Source: Chitinophagales bacterium (GTDB lineage: Bacteria > Bacteroidota > Bacteroidia > Chitinophagales > JAHDHT01). From it: DNA of 17,400 bases. The stretch covers positions 1-17,400 of the forward strand of contig JAHDHT010000078.1 in assembly GCA_020631175.1 (NCBI GenBank), in the 5' to 3' direction. Below, piece after piece: positions 8,138 through 16,058 of the stretch (positions are counted from its first letter, which is position 1; every line of letters starts with the position of its first letter). The notes under the pieces are model-generated. The model was given only the letters and a program-made list of their open reading frames with translations, was not told the DNA's origin and did not search any database. Made by a program: the position numbers and the translations under genes.

Positions 8138-9702
8138 GCAAATTAAAAATATCAATATTCATTCTATTTCTTTTACAATTTAATATTGTAAAAGGCAATC
8201 ATGATATTGATCAAATTTTGTTACCTGAGGATATAAGTAATAATGATTTGTTTGGTTTCGATACGGCGATGGAAGGGAATTTTTTAGCCGTCTCTGCTCA
8301 TAAAAGAAATAACTTGTCAAATAATTTAAATCAATGCGGTGGAGTATATATTTATGAATTAATTGCCGATCAATGGCAGCATCACAGTACACTATTTGCT
8401 TCGGATCAACAAGCTTATGATCACTTTGGTTTTTCATTAGATATGAATGAAGGGAGGCTTGTTATAAGTGCACCGGAACATGATTTATTAAGCCCAGGAA
8501 ATGATACTTTATTCGCTGCCGGAGCTGTTTATGTTTTTGAATTAAATGGCGACAATAGCTGGCAAGAAAATTACAAATTAACTGCTTCTGATGCTACTTC
8601 AGTAGATCACTTTGGCTATTCAGTTGCAATCGATAGTATATTTATTGCGATAGGGGCACCACATAAATTTATTCAAGATAGTATTGGTGAAAATAAAATT
8701 GCTGCGGGTGCTGCTTACATTTTTGAATTCAGCAATAATAATTGGCAAGAAGTTGAAATTGTTAACGAAAATACGCCGGAAAATCAAAGAGAGTTTGGTT
8801 TAACATTAGATATATATAGAAACACTTTAATTGTAGGTGCACCTACTACCTTATCTATTTCTCAAAATAGAATTCATCCAAAGTGTTATCATTTTGGTTT
8901 TTCAAACAATCAATGGGAATTAATTGAAGTAATTGAAACGGACTTTTGGGTTTGGAATTTTGGAAAGCATATCGAAGTTTTTAAAGATTATCTCTTTATT
9001 ACTGGGACTCTACCAAGCAACGAAAATAGATTGCATATATATAGTTTTACTGGATACAACACTGTTGACTTAGTGCAAATGCTTACAGAGGATGATACAG
9101 AGGGTACTTTATACGGACATAAATTTGGCGAAGGGCTTGCTTTTTTTGACAACTATTTGATCTTAGCAGGTGAAAAAGTAAATTCAGGTTATTACGGAAT
9201 AGACTACATTGGTCAATTAGCAATGTTTGAAAAAACAAACACTGATTCTTTTTTATTTAAGAAACCAATTTATCTTCCTGAATATCTTCAATTAGCTTCA
9301 AATTTTGATTTAGGGTGGTCTTTAAGTACTAACGGTACTGATATAGCCATTGGTATCCCTCAAATAATTGGAGTTTGGAGAGACGGTGAAGAATTAATTG
9401 ATGCTGGTATTGTTTATAATTACAAATTCGATCAAACTACTTTTATTGATGATCTCAGTGAAACTTCATACAAGCTGAAAATATCTCCTAATCCTGCAAG
9501 AGACTTTATTCATTTAGAAACTGACATTATAAATACTCAGCATATTGTTTCGATTTATGACTTGCAAGGCTATTTGATGAAACAAATTAATTACCAAGAA
9601 AATAATAGACTGGCTATACATGATTTAAATCCCGGAACCTATCTTGTTCAAATTCAAAAGGATGATCAGATTTTTTCGAGTGGGAAGTTTATTAAGTTGT
9701 AG
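8134..9702 (+). CDS. Secreted seven-bladed FG-GAP propeller protein with T9SS tail
   Basis: 522 residues, starting at a TTG that overlaps the previous stop as TTGA. An in-frame TAA at 8116 excludes any upstream start, and the TTG is needed to give the signal peptide (KLKISIFILFLLQFNIVKG). Phe-Gly-type blade openings recur at F40, F98, F160, F221, F276, F331 and F391 (the last as FDLG). Spacing is 55-62 residues, most blades carrying an (A/V)xxAP or IGAP-like strand, as in FG-GAP/integrin-alpha propellers. Seven repeats suggest a closed seven-bladed propeller over residues ~40-440. The DxDxDG calcium loops of integrins are not evident. The C-terminus (LKISPNPARDFIHLE to GKFIKL) is a canonical T9SS type A sorting domain. 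Likely a surface or extracellular interaction protein; ligand unknown. Confidence 0.87.
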   Translation: MSKLKISIFILFLLQFNIVKGNHDIDQILLPEDISNNDLFGFDTAMEGNFLAVSAHKRNNLSNNLNQCGGVYIYELIADQWQHHSTLFASDQQAYDHFGFSLDMNEGRLVISAPEHDLLSPGNDTLFAAGAVYVFELNGDNSWQENYKLTASDATSVDHFGYSVAIDSIFIAIGAPHKFIQDSIGENKIAAGAAYIFEFSNNNWQEVEIVNENTPENQREFGLTLDIYRNTLIVGAPTTLSISQNRIHPKCYHFGFSNNQWELIEVIETDFWVWNFGKHIEVFKDYLFITGTLPSNENRLHIYSFTGYNTVDLVQMLTEDDTEGTLYGHKFGEGLAFFDNYLILAGEKVNSGYYGIDYIGQLAMFEKTNTDSFLFKKPIYLPEYLQLASNFDLGWSLSTNGTDIAIGIPQIIGVWRDGEELIDAGIVYNYKFDQTTFIDDLSETSYKLKISPNPARDFIHLETDIINTQHIVSIYDLQGYLMKQINYQENNRLAIHDLNPGTYLVQIQKDDQIFSSGKFIKL

Positions 9703-9878
9703 TTTAACCCGAAATATGCATTAGGAAATCTATTACAAGCAATAATAGCTTCAAAATCAACCGTTGCACTACTGTCTTCAAAATCACCATAGCGGTGCTA
9801 TGCTAATTTTTCCGGACAGCTTGATTTTATTGCTCTTATTGCTTTCATAACGAATTCTAATGCATAATCCGGGTTTAA
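9703..9878. mobile_element. Putative 166-bp MITE-like element with TTTAA flanking repeats
   Basis: The left end CCCGAAATATGCATTAG (9708-9724) is matched by the reverse complement of the right end at 9857-9873, CCCGGATTATGCATTAG: 15 of 17 identical. A direct TTTAA flanks the element on both sides (9703-9707 and 9874-9878), which reads like a 5-bp target-site duplication. Inner arms also pair: 9737-9760 with 9821-9844, 20 of 24. A small palindrome, CATAGC-GGT-GCTATG at 9788-9802, sits near the centre. No transposase is encoded, so this is best read as a non-autonomous, hairpin-forming element. The stop codon of the propeller gene ends one base before the left TTTAA, so the element, or its RNA hairpin, may also end that transcript. 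Confidence 0.6.
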
Positions 9879-9929
9879 GAGGCGAATGTATTCGCCCTTA
9901 TATTTTTTCAGAGGCGAATGAATTCGCCC
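9879..9929. repeat. Tandem pair of GGCGAAT palindromes
   Basis: GAGGCGAATGTATTCGCCC at 9879-9897 and GAGGCGAATGAATTCGCCC at 9911-9929 differ at one base and start 32 nt apart. Each is itself a near-palindrome (GGCGAAT, two bases, ATTCGCC) that can fold into a GC-rich hairpin on either strand. A T-run (9904-9908) separates them. They lie between converging genes, and the second abuts the stop codon of the M28 peptidase. They could therefore serve as bidirectional terminators. The motif resembles interspersed palindromes I recall from Bacteroidota and cyanobacteria, which I cannot confirm here. Confidence 0.65.
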
Positions 9930-11186
9930 CTACTTGTATACTGCAACAAAATCCAACAACAATTTAAATAAGCCTTCATAGCCGGTTAAAGGCAATGTTT
10001 CAGCCCGATCAGAAATATCATGATAATGCGGCGGGCCACCTAAGGTGTAAATAAAAAAACAGGGGACCTTCTTCATAAAGAAATGCCAGTGATCAGAATT
10101 GGCAGCTTTTCCTCTCAATTTTAACTGCGGCAAATAAGCGTGTTCTGTATTGATCGAATCCATCACATTATAAGCATCCCGAAAAATATAGCTGTTTACA
10201 ATTTGAGCTCCTTCAGAACCACCACCAACGATATCCAGATTTATCAAAAACTTAATTTGTGATAAATCCATCCACCAGCTGTTTACGAAATGTTTTGAAC
10301 CAATCAAACCGGTTTCCTCAGCACCAAATGCTAAAAATACAATAGAATAAGGAGCAGGATTTTCAGCATAATGCTTCGCCAAATTTAATAGCATAGAAGT
10401 GCCACTGGCATTATCATTCGCTCCCGGGATATATTGATCGGCACCCATCCTTCCGATATGGTCATAATGCGCCGTAAATACAAAAAAAGAATCCGGTTGC
10501 ACAGTACCCGGAACGTATCCTGCTACATTATAAACTTCAACATCTTCCAGATAAGTAGCATCCACTTCATATTTTATCTTCTTCAATCGTTCCGGAATTA
10601 CTTCATTTCGAATTTTGAAATGCATCGTCGGATGAACATCAGTAGAAATATGCCAGGTCAGTTTCTGGTTCATACCTTCAATAATACAATCCGGCTCTTT
10701 GCCCATCTTAATGCTAAACACAGAAGATCGTAAATCCTCATCCTCTTTCTGCTGAATTAACAAAGCTTTCTTCTCTTCTGCTAATTTACTGACCATACGT
10801 ATACCGTCATCCGTCCCCAGTAATTCAGCATCTATTGTATTTACTTTCAGCTTTCGTTTCTCTCCTTCCGAAGCCGGATCAATAATAAAATCTTCACCAG
10901 GCTTTAAGCTCTTTCCATTCAACTTCAACTTCATTGCACCGGGATATGTATTTACATTAATTTTAAAATCCTGTAAATAGGTTTTATCCGGCAATGGAGA
11001 AAGACCAAATCGCTTAAACTCTTCCTCAATAAATAAAGCCGCTTTTTTATGTCCGTCATTTACATATCCCCTTCCATCCATAGAAGGAGCACATAATGTA
11101 TCTAATACTTTTCGGGCATAGTCAATATCCTGAGCATCCACCCAAAAAAAACAAAGAAAAAAAACGCCAATGAAAAAGCCTTTCAA
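9930..11186 (-). CDS. Secreted M28 family zinc aminopeptidase-like protein
   Basis: 418 residues, exported. The N-terminus KGFFIGVFFLCFFWVDAQ is a signal peptide. The start is TTG at 11186: the frame has a TAA about 40 bases upstream and no ATG between. The M28 di-zinc site is intact in the C-terminal half: H240 and D242 in TAHYDH, D258 in GANDNASG, E290/E291 in GAEETG, D318 in NLDIVG and H389 in GGPPHYHDISD. Family members remove N-terminal residues from peptides, though some act as glutaminyl cyclases or carboxypeptidases, so specificity is open. The N-terminal ~200 residues include a protease-associated-like insert before the catalytic core. It begins one base after the purS stop and is the last gene of the pepP-pssA-purS operon. 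No T9SS tail, so probably periplasmic. Confidence 0.9.
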   Translation of the reverse strand: MKGFFIGVFFLCFFWVDAQDIDYARKVLDTLCAPSMDGRGYVNDGHKKAALFIEEEFKRFGLSPLPDKTYLQDFKINVNTYPGAMKLKLNGKSLKPGEDFIIDPASEGEKRKLKVNTIDAELLGTDDGIRMVSKLAEEKKALLIQQKEDEDLRSSVFSIKMGKEPDCIIEGMNQKLTWHISTDVHPTMHFKIRNEVIPERLKKIKYEVDATYLEDVEVYNVAGYVPGTVQPDSFFVFTAHYDHIGRMGADQYIPGANDNASGTSMLLNLAKHYAENPAPYSIVFLAFGAEETGLIGSKHFVNSWWMDLSQIKFLINLDIVGGGSEGAQIVNSYIFRDAYNVMDSINTEHAYLPQLKLRGKAANSDHWHFFMKKVPCFFIYTLGGPPHYHDISDRAETLPLTGYEGLFKLLLDFVAVYK

Positions 11187-11187
11187 A

Positions 11188-11439
11188 TTAAACTGCTTCC
11201 AATTGATATTCGAAAGACTCCATTACCTGATTTGCCAACATTTCTTTGCAGGCTTTTTCAATCTGAGCACGAGCATCGCTTTCATCAGAAGCATCTACCT
11301 CTAAAGTAATTCGTTTACCAATGCGCACATTACTTAATGAGGATAATTCGAGATTCTTCAAACCCGACTCAACCGCTTTCCCTTGTGGATCTAACAATTC
11401 CTTAAGCGGCATAATATTTATAGAAGCTTTAAATTTCAT
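11188..11439 (-). CDS. purS: Phosphoribosylformylglycinamidine synthase subunit PurS
   Basis: 83 residues, the normal length for PurS. PurS is the small structural subunit that bridges PurL and PurQ in the three-protein FGAM synthase (step 4 of purine synthesis). Recognisable are the N-terminal strand KFKASINIMPLKELLDPQGKAVESGL, given here in words as a beta strand leading into the L-D-P-Q-G-K-A helix start, then VRIGKRITLEV and the alternating acidic helix ending CKEMLANQVMESFEY. Cytoplasmic. It sits alone, without purQ or purL, between pssA (1-nt gap) and the M28 peptidase gene (1-nt gap), so its partners must be elsewhere. Its presence implies the split PurLQS enzyme rather than the single large PurL of many relatives. 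Confidence 0.9.
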   Translation of the reverse strand: MKFKASINIMPLKELLDPQGKAVESGLKNLELSSLSNVRIGKRITLEVDASDESDARAQIEKACKEMLANQVMESFEYQLEAV

Positions 11440-11440
11440 C

Positions 11441-12151
11441 TTAATTTGATTCTGTTTTAAAATACCAAAACGAAAATAGAATATATAGTGGTATGATTAA
11501 AGTTAAAGATTTAACACCGAGTAGTATAAAAAGCAACAATGCAATAATTAGAAAAATATATTTCGAACTATTATCCGCCCAGCTGTAATTCTTAAACTTG
11601 AAAGCCAATAAATCTAAATCCGAAATCATCAATAAACTCAATCCAAAAACAAAGAAGTACAATACCCATTGATGGCATAAACCTAAATACATCATGGTAT
11701 AATCGGACCAAAACGGTAAGGCAATTACAAAAAGTGTAGCGGCCGGAGTCGCCAATCCTTTAAAATTATACGACTGCTCTGTACTCACATTAAATTTAGC
11801 CAGTCTCAAAATTGCACAAATTGGAAAAACTAAGGCAAGCAATTTACCGACCAAATACAAACTGCTTTCGGGTGGATAATGCTCGCTTAATAATTGATAA
11901 AAAATAATTCCCGGTAATACACCAAAAGTGATTGCATCAGCAAGACTATCCAAATCTCCACCAATCGGGTTATCTAATTTTAAAGCCCGAGCTGCGAAGC
12001 CATCGAAAAAATCAAATATACCGGCAAGAATTACCAAATAACCTGCTAAGCGCAAATCTCCATTTAATGCTGCAATGATACCAATACAACCGGAAGTTAA
12101 ATTGGCAAGTGTTAATAGATTAGGAAGATTAAAAAGTCGAAGCATTGGCAT
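11441..12151 (-). CDS. pssA: CDP-diacylglycerol--serine O-phosphatidyltransferase
   Basis: 236 residues, an integral membrane enzyme that makes phosphatidylserine from CDP-diacylglycerol and L-serine, the precursor of phosphatidylethanolamine. The complete CDP-alcohol phosphotransferase signature DGxxAR-x8-G-x3-D-x3-D is present as D50, G51, A54, R55, G64, D68 and D72. The remainder is a series of hydrophobic helices. The N-terminus LPNLLTLANLTSGCIGI is typical of the PssA branch; the related phosphatidylglycerophosphate synthase is less likely. The ATG shares one base with the pepP stop (TAATG), and purS starts two bases after its stop. A second Met at codon 3 is an equally possible start. 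Confidence 0.92.
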   Translation of the reverse strand: MPMLRLFNLPNLLTLANLTSGCIGIIAALNGDLRLAGYLVILAGIFDFFDGFAARALKLDNPIGGDLDSLADAITFGVLPGIIFYQLLSEHYPPESSLYLVGKLLALVFPICAILRLAKFNVSTEQSYNFKGLATPAATLFVIALPFWSDYTMMYLGLCHQWVLYFFVFGLSLLMISDLDLLAFKFKNYSWADNSSKYIFLIIALLLFILLGVKSLTLIIPLYILFSFWYFKTESN

Positions 12152-13440
12152 TAAGAATTCATCAAATCTTCAATCTCTTCAATTTCGCGGGGAATATGAC
12201 CCATCAGGTCTTTAGGCTCACCGTTTGTTACGACAACATCATTCTCAATTCGAACGCCAATCTTTTCATCCGGAATGTAAATACCCGGTTCAACCGTTAA
12301 AACAGCTCCTTCCAATAAAGGCGCAGACTTCGAACCAACATCATGCACATCTAAACCAAGATGATGACTGGTGCCATGCATGAAATATTTTTTATACGCC
12401 GGGTAATCAGGATTCTGATTTTTAATGTCCTCATGCGTAATTAATCCAAGCTTAACTAATTCAGCTTCTGTAATTTTACCAACTTCTTTTTCGTATTCGC
12501 CCAAAAGAACGCCCGGTTGTAACATTGCTGTTGCTTCCTTCATAACCTTCAAAACCGAATTGTACACTTCTTTCTGACGGTCGGTATAGCGGCCGTTTAC
12601 AGGAATTGTTCTGGTTAAATCAGCACAGTAGTTTCCATAATTAGCTCCAAAATCCATCAGAATTAAATCTCCATCCATACAAGGCTGATTATTATCCTGA
12701 TAATGTAAAATGCAGGCATTCAAGCCACTCGCAATGATGGGCGAATAAGCATGTCCGTTTCCGGCACCGCTTATAAATTCGTGAATAATTTCAGCTTCCA
12801 CTTCATACTCTTTCACACCAGGCTTTATAAAACGACAAACCCGCTCAAAAGCCTGTCCGGTTAAATTACAAGCCTTTTGAATTGCTGCAATTTCATGTGT
12901 CGATTTTGCCGAACGAATAGCATGCAAAATAGGAGCAGAACGCTCAAATTCATGCAAAGGATATTGCGAACGAATTTTTTTGACCAATTCTAAATCGCCA
13001 TAAGTAAAATCGGCACCCATGCGACCATGCTCATTCGTATTGAGATAAATATTTTTAGCTTCAATAGAAAGATTACGCATGAACTGATCCAGATCATCCA
13101 TCCATCGAATATGCTCAACCCCACTCAAAGCCTTTCCTTGTTCTTTATCTACTTTATGTCCTTCCCACACTTTTATATGATCATTTGTTTTACGTAAAAA
13201 CAAAATCTCACGATGTGTAGCATTTTTAGCATCCGGGAAAATCAATAAAGCACATTGCTCCTGATCGATACCGGTCAGATAAAAGAAATCCGGATTTTGT
13301 TTGAAAGGATAAATAGCATCTGCACTAACCGGAATTTCTGGATTAGAAACAAATAAAGCAACAGAATCCGGCTTCATCTTAGCCGCAAACTTTTTTCTGT
13401 TTTCAATGAAAACTTCAGCAGGCAAGGCCTCGTATCTCAT
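12151..13440 (-). CDS. pepP: Xaa-Pro aminopeptidase (M24B family)
   Basis: 429 residues, matching E. coli aminopeptidase P (about 440). It cleaves the N-terminal residue from peptides with proline in second position. The N-terminal creatinase-like domain (to ~175) is followed by the pita-bread catalytic domain. All five metal ligands are in place: D263 in LMDFGANYG, D274 in CADLTRT, H359 in HGTSHHLGLDVHD, E384 in VEPGIYI and E399 in RIENDVVV. No signal peptide, so cytoplasmic. It is the first gene of pepP-pssA-purS-M28 and lies 57 nt downstream of the Omp28 gene. A hairpin at 13439-13459 reaches into its start codon. Full length and unremarkable otherwise. Confidence 0.95.
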   Translation of the reverse strand: MRYEALPAEVFIENRKKFAAKMKPDSVALFVSNPEIPVSADAIYPFKQNPDFFYLTGIDQEQCALLIFPDAKNATHREILFLRKTNDHIKVWEGHKVDKEQGKALSGVEHIRWMDDLDQFMRNLSIEAKNIYLNTNEHGRMGADFTYGDLELVKKIRSQYPLHEFERSAPILHAIRSAKSTHEIAAIQKACNLTGQAFERVCRFIKPGVKEYEVEAEIIHEFISGAGNGHAYSPIIASGLNACILHYQDNNQPCMDGDLILMDFGANYGNYCADLTRTIPVNGRYTDRQKEVYNSVLKVMKEATAMLQPGVLLGEYEKEVGKITEAELVKLGLITHEDIKNQNPDYPAYKKYFMHGTSHHLGLDVHDVGSKSAPLLEGAVLTVEPGIYIPDEKIGVRIENDVVVTNGEPKDLMGHIPREIEEIEDLMNS

Positions 13441-13459
13441 GTTCTAGAGTTTAGAACAT
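13439..13459 (-). promoter_or_regulatory. 8-bp inverted repeat reaching into the pepP start codon
   Basis: ATGTTCTA (13439-13446) and TAGAACAT (13452-13459) are perfect inverted repeats around a 5-nt loop. In the minus-strand transcript the second arm ends with the first two bases of the pepP ATG. A folded hairpin would therefore occlude the start codon, or the DNA could be an operator. Upstream on the same strand, a TACCTTTA sequence with a TTG 23 nt before it resembles the Bacteroidota promoter (TTG / TAnnTTTG) with one mismatch. Function is inference. Confidence 0.4.
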
Positions 13460-13497
13460 AAAGGTAAGACAATTTGATTAGCAGAAATACAAATTAT

Positions 13498-14349
13498 TTA
13501 TAAAACAGAAGCATGATTCACTTGTAAAACTTCAATGGTATTTCCGGCTTGATTAACAAAAACCACTACTTCAAGATTGTCGGCTATCCATGAAGCATCC
13601 ACTCCTTCCACTTCATAATCTTTTAAAAAGGTTTCGCCCGCAACAGGATCAGTTGCTAAAGGAATACCATTAAAAGGAGTCACCATACCACGAAGCACAT
13701 GTTTATGCACATAAGTATCGACCACAACGCCGTCAACATCCTGAGGCGAAACAATGTCATTTTCTAAAAGTGCAATACTTAATCTATAGTCTCCTGATAA
13801 AGCAGCTGTAAAATGCGTGTTCGTTCTGATGGTCAATTTACGTGTATCACCATCCCATTCGGTTTCTAAATTTACATTCACCGAAGTAGGTGTATTTATC
13901 GTATTATCGATTATGCTTTGCCAGGAATTACTGGTAACTATTATAGTATTTTCACCGGCATGCGTTTTACGATCTAAAGCAGCTGATGGATAACCTGCAG
14001 CTAAGCCTAACAAAGCTTCAATCTCCTCTCCTTCCGAAATTTTAAAATCCGGTTCATTCGGAAATGGAATACTGAAAAATCCGCTGTGAATAGAAACAAT
14101 TTGAACCCGACCCGGATTAGCTGCCGCTAATTGTTCAGCCAACTCAGCTCCGGCAGGACAGTTCGGACAACGAACGCCGGTAAATTCTTCCATCAATATA
14201 TTTTTCAATTGCGCCTCTTCAATATTGTCAGCAACAAAAGAAGAATCTAATAAAGGCGCTTCAGGTTCAGTGAAAATTATGTTCGGGCCTACTTCTTCGC
14301 AAGAACTAAACACAATTACAGCTACACATAAGATCAGTAAATTTCTCAT
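13498..14349 (-). CDS. Omp28-related outer-membrane lipoprotein, thioredoxin-like
   Basis: 283 residues. A type II signal peptide ends in the lipobox VFSSC with Cys17, followed by Glu-Glu, so the mature protein is a lipoprotein, presumably sorted to the outer membrane. At ~54-67 stands EEFTGVRCPNCPAG with C61-P-N-C64, the thioredoxin-fold motif typical of the Omp28 family named after Porphyromonas gingivalis. A redox role is suggested by this CxxC but not proven. The rest is beta-rich (KLTIRTNTHFTAALSGDYRLS and similar strands). It lies 10 nt downstream of the DUF6029-like barrel gene and is surely co-transcribed with it. A TlpA thioredoxin gene is divergent from this pair, which supports a shared envelope function. 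Confidence 0.88.
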   Translation of the reverse strand: MRNLLILCVAVIVFSSCEEVGPNIIFTEPEAPLLDSSFVADNIEEAQLKNILMEEFTGVRCPNCPAGAELAEQLAAANPGRVQIVSIHSGFFSIPFPNEPDFKISEGEEIEALLGLAAGYPSAALDRKTHAGENTIIVTSNSWQSIIDNTINTPTSVNVNLETEWDGDTRKLTIRTNTHFTAALSGDYRLSIALLENDIVSPQDVDGVVVDTYVHKHVLRGMVTPFNGIPLATDPVAGETFLKDYEVEGVDASWIADNLEVVVFVNQAGNTIEVLQVNHASVL

Positions 14350-14359
14350 TACATTAATT

Positions 14360-16039
14360 TTAAAAATTCGTACTCATTTGAAATTGAACACCACTAAATG
14401 CCGGTTCAAATCGACATACCCCTCCTGAACATACTATGCCATCCGTTCGCTTACCGTAAAATAAACTGAAACGGTTTGTTTTCTTTGTATATCCAACAAA
14501 AGCACCATAAAAATGTTGCTGTTGTAAATTTCTATCCGGATCATTATCGGTATCCGCCGGATTTACATTATATAAATTATTTAAGGCAAAAGACCAATGC
14601 GGCGAAACCGTTAATTCAATTAACCCATTTGCCCAATCGTTACGATCTTGCTTAAATTCTTTCGCATCAAAACCTTCATTAAATCGTGTATTTCTTTGCG
14701 CCAATAAATATTCGCCTTCAACACGTAAAGATACTTTACGACTAAACTTGTAAGTTACCTCTGCAAAAGGAATCAAACTGTTGAGCCATGTTTCTTTTTG
14801 CAAATAAAGTGCATGATTAAAATCCTGCAATAAAAATCCTGCGTGATATTTCCATGGAGACTTTCTCTTTTTCCATGTCGCATCAAAAAATAACTCCCGG
14901 TAAAACAAAGAATCAGATTCAAGATTCGTAATATTACTAAAACTCGCCTCAAGCGTTAACGATTTTATCGGCGAATAAATTATATCAATTGTACCCGCCA
15001 TTTCATCCAGCTCCTGCGCCTGAGCATTATATCGGGCAAGCAGCAATAAAGCATGTTCCCGATTAAGTGCAGGAAGGAAATTAATTTGAACATTATTTTG
15101 CAATTCCTGCTCCAGCACATTCGATCTGAATCTGAAATTTTGAGTTCGCTTACCTTGTAAAGTTATTCCAAAACCTTTTCGTGAATAAGATAATGTCGTA
15201 TACAAAAAATTACCGCCTAAATCTTCCCAGAAATTCCCAACCGTATTTACTGCTTCATTTGTTTTAGCAGATGCCTCAATAAACCAATCGAACGGTCCGG
15301 CAGTAAGCGTATTATAAACGGTGAAGGCATAGGTATTATAACGAGGTACAAATCGGGTATCTAAATCCTGCAAATTAACCGCATTTGCCAATGCCTGAAT
15401 AGTTGTTTGATCAAGCGTTCTATTTACAACCCCTACCCCAGGCGTTATACTAAACTTTTCAAATGCAAAATAACCATCAGCAGATGCCCCTTTGATAATT
15501 TGAGGATTAAAATCAAATAAAAATTTCTGTTTACCGGTAAATGCTTTTAACTGTAAAAAATCGCCGAAATTATATTCTGCTTTAAGGCCAAATAAAGAAC
15601 GATCTAAACCTAACAAACGCTGTTCGTAGGCTCTGAAAATTGCACCTGAGCCAATTTGATCATAAAAATACCCGCCGGTTATCGTCAGTTCTTCAATATT
15701 TTTTCGAACGAACCAATAACCGATCCCCTGATCGGTATAATCACGCGTCGGAAAAATTCGGTTAGAATTATTAAATAAATCAAAACGGATTCCTGTATCA
15801 AAACCCCAGTTCGAATAATTAAGTGATAACCATCCTTCCGCACCTGATTTCAGATTATCATAAAAACTGATTCCTGAAGCACCTCTTAAAGTATCACGAT
15901 CATAAAAATTAGCATTGAAATTCAAATCTCCTGATAAACGCCCCCCGTTATTGTTTCCATTCGAATCCTGAGCAAGCAGAGATTGCACTCCAAAAAACAA
16001 GGGAAGCATTAAAAGCGCTACCCTAAAAATCCTTTCCAT
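14360..16039 (-). CDS. DUF6029-like outer-membrane beta-barrel protein
   Basis: 559 residues from the ATG at 16039. The frame also has an ATG at 16057, but a TAACTTTG -7 element at 16059-16066 would place transcription start past that codon, and MERIFRVALLMLPLFFGVQSLLAQ is a proper signal peptide. The mature protein consists of alternating aromatic/hydrophobic beta strands, with turns rich in Asn, Asp and Gly, and ends in Phe (QFQMSTNF), as outer-membrane barrels do. Features such as NANFYDRDT, GGYFYDQIGSGAIFRAYEQR and GLKAEYNFGDFLQLKAFTG match what I know of the DUF6029 family in Bacteroidota, which usually pairs with an Omp28 gene as here. Substrate and role are unknown; a porin-like or envelope-structural role is possible. 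Confidence 0.82.
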   Translation of the reverse strand: MERIFRVALLMLPLFFGVQSLLAQDSNGNNNGGRLSGDLNFNANFYDRDTLRGASGISFYDNLKSGAEGWLSLNYSNWGFDTGIRFDLFNNSNRIFPTRDYTDQGIGYWFVRKNIEELTITGGYFYDQIGSGAIFRAYEQRLLGLDRSLFGLKAEYNFGDFLQLKAFTGKQKFLFDFNPQIIKGASADGYFAFEKFSITPGVGVVNRTLDQTTIQALANAVNLQDLDTRFVPRYNTYAFTVYNTLTAGPFDWFIEASAKTNEAVNTVGNFWEDLGGNFLYTTLSYSRKGFGITLQGKRTQNFRFRSNVLEQELQNNVQINFLPALNREHALLLLARYNAQAQELDEMAGTIDIIYSPIKSLTLEASFSNITNLESDSLFYRELFFDATWKKRKSPWKYHAGFLLQDFNHALYLQKETWLNSLIPFAEVTYKFSRKVSLRVEGEYLLAQRNTRFNEGFDAKEFKQDRNDWANGLIELTVSPHWSFALNNLYNVNPADTDNDPDRNLQQQHFYGAFVGYTKKTNRFSLFYGKRTDGIVCSGGVCRFEPAFSGVQFQMSTNF

Positions 16040-16058
16040 ACACCTTAAACATTTCATC

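Noticed and set aside
3336..9702. Secreted module as a phage-defence or toxin-immunity system
   Set aside because: All three products carry export signals, and none resembles a nuclease, NTPase, toxin or immunity protein.
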